Assembly (NCBI GenBank): GCA_017457345.1
Contig: JAFTHR010000190.1
Coordinates: 1 to 6,727, forward strand
Reading direction: 5' to 3'
DNA: 6,727 bases
Source: Clostridia bacterium
Lineage (GTDB): Bacteria > Bacillota > Clostridia > Christensenellales > Borkfalkiaceae
Positions 6,370-6,727 of this stretch are shown here, piece after piece. Below the pieces are notes generated by a model that saw nothing but the letters and a program-made list of their open reading frames with translations, made no database searches and had not been told where the DNA came from. The stretch's first letter is position 1. Every line of letters begins with the position of its first letter. The position numbers and the translations under genes were made by a program.

Positions 6370-6600
6370 ATGGAAAGAAAAGAAAATACACCGGAGCGCA
6401 CCAAGCGCAGAAAGTACGAAGAAGTCCACAAGGACGAACGCAAGGCAAAGAACAAGATTTGGGGAACGAGCGTGGATAGACAGTTCGCGGACGAGATAGA
6501 CGAGTTTCTGTCTCGTCACCCCAATTTAACGAAGGTTGCGATCATCGTCGAGGGATACAATTCGCTCAGAGAAAAATTCGAGCCGAGCGATAAGAAATAA
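6370..6600 (+). CDS. small basic protein, ribbon-helix-helix-like
   Basis: The 76-residue product starts with a highly charged tail (residues 1-28, mostly Lys, Arg and Glu). Then comes a predicted strand KIWGTSVDR (29-37), a helix FADEIDEFLSRHP (39-51), a turn NLTK, and a second helix AIIVEGYNSLREKF (57-70). This strand-helix-helix order and the short length suggest a MetJ/Arc-type DNA-binding fold, as in many plasmid and element regulators or relaxosome accessory factors. The start has AGGTGA (6360-6365) before ATG 6370, overlapping the preceding TGA. It is the third gene of the operon. Target sites could be the palindrome at 5795 or the repeats at 6648-6700, but this is inference. I cannot assign it to a named family. 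Confidence 0.65.
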   Translation: MERKENTPERTKRRKYEEVHKDERKAKNKIWGTSVDRQFADEIDEFLSRHPNLTKVAIIVEGYNSLREKFEPSDKK

Positions 6601-6638
6601 CGGCAGGTTTTATAGCCGAAATATCGTGGATGCTTACG

Positions 6639-6703
6639 GGCATAGTCACGGAGTACAGCCATTGATTGACGGAGTACGAAGTGGCTATGCCGTTCTCCGT
6701 CAA
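6639..6703 (+). repeat. overlapping direct and inverted repeats
   Basis: ACGGAGTAC occurs at 6648-6656 and 6669-6677, exactly 21 bases apart. GGCATAGTCAC (6639-6649) is complementary to GTGGCTATGCC (6681-6691) with one G-T pair. TTGACGGAGTACG (6666-6678) is complementary to CGTTCTCCGTCAA (6691-6703) except for one base. The second stem has one arm inside the loop of the first and one outside, so the two stems are alternatives or form a pseudoknot. The cluster may be a protein-binding array, an attachment or transfer site, or a control region for the next gene. Confidence 0.7.
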
Positions 6704-6727
6704 AATCAAACAAGTAGTATTTTACGG
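6687..6727 (+). CDS. possible start of a gene running off the window
   Basis: An open frame from ATG 6687 reads MPFSVKIKQVVFYG and is cut by the window end. GTG 6681, in the same frame, lies 6 bases after GGAG (6671-6674) and is an alternative start. The frame is open back to a TGA at 6663. The stretch is too short to identify, and another frame is also open here, so this is only a candidate. Its ribosome site and start lie inside the repeat cluster at 6639-6703. Confidence 0.25.
   Translation, partial: MPFSVKIKQVVFY

Noticed and set aside
6516..6713. Minus-strand open frame across the end of the RHH-like gene and the repeats
   Set aside because: It is antisense to a gene with its own ribosome site and crosses the structured repeat cluster. 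No family resemblance was seen.

Overview
The window looks like a chromosomal segment of an uncultured member of the Bacillota (Clostridia-like). Strong purine-rich Shine-Dalgarno sites, sigma-A type TTGACA/TATAAT promoters, a Gram-positive style surface lipoprotein with Ig-like repeats, and a TnpV-type small gene known from clostridial mobile elements all point that way. The lineage is inferred from protein style only. All genes are read on the + strand. No RNA gene or CRISPR array was seen.

Left part (1-3062), metabolic genes. A type III pantothenate kinase gene (coaX) is interrupted by an in-frame TAA at codon 18, so the window holds either a nonsense pseudogene or a sequencing error. It is followed by an apparently intact homoserine dehydrogenase (hom) with a C-terminal ACT domain, then a clear intrinsic terminator, then a RimK-type ATP-grasp ligase of unknown substrate.

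Middle part (3063-5668). A consensus promoter drives one large lipoprotein gene. Its product has a lipobox, a Cys/His zinc-ribbon-like module, three group-2 bacterial Ig-like domains, a GGSETP linker and a GLUG-like beta-rich region. Its last ~55 residues are a two-helix membrane module resembling a VirB2/TrbC conjugation pilin rather than the end of a surface protein. This suggests a fusion with part of a conjugative element, or an assembly chimera.

Right part (5669-6727), accessory or mobile-element-like. After a strongly structured 3' region comes a second near-perfect promoter, closely matching the first in its -35 surroundings and in the position of a palindrome just after the start site. 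It drives a compact operon: a TnpV-like protein, a 50-residue single-pass membrane protein and a ribbon-helix-helix-like protein. The window ends in a dense cluster of direct and inverted repeats overlapping the possible start of another gene.

The left genes look like core metabolism (CoA and Thr/Met biosynthesis). The right end looks like the edge or remnant of an integrative element, and the boundary between the two appears to lie inside the lipoprotein gene near 5495-5512.
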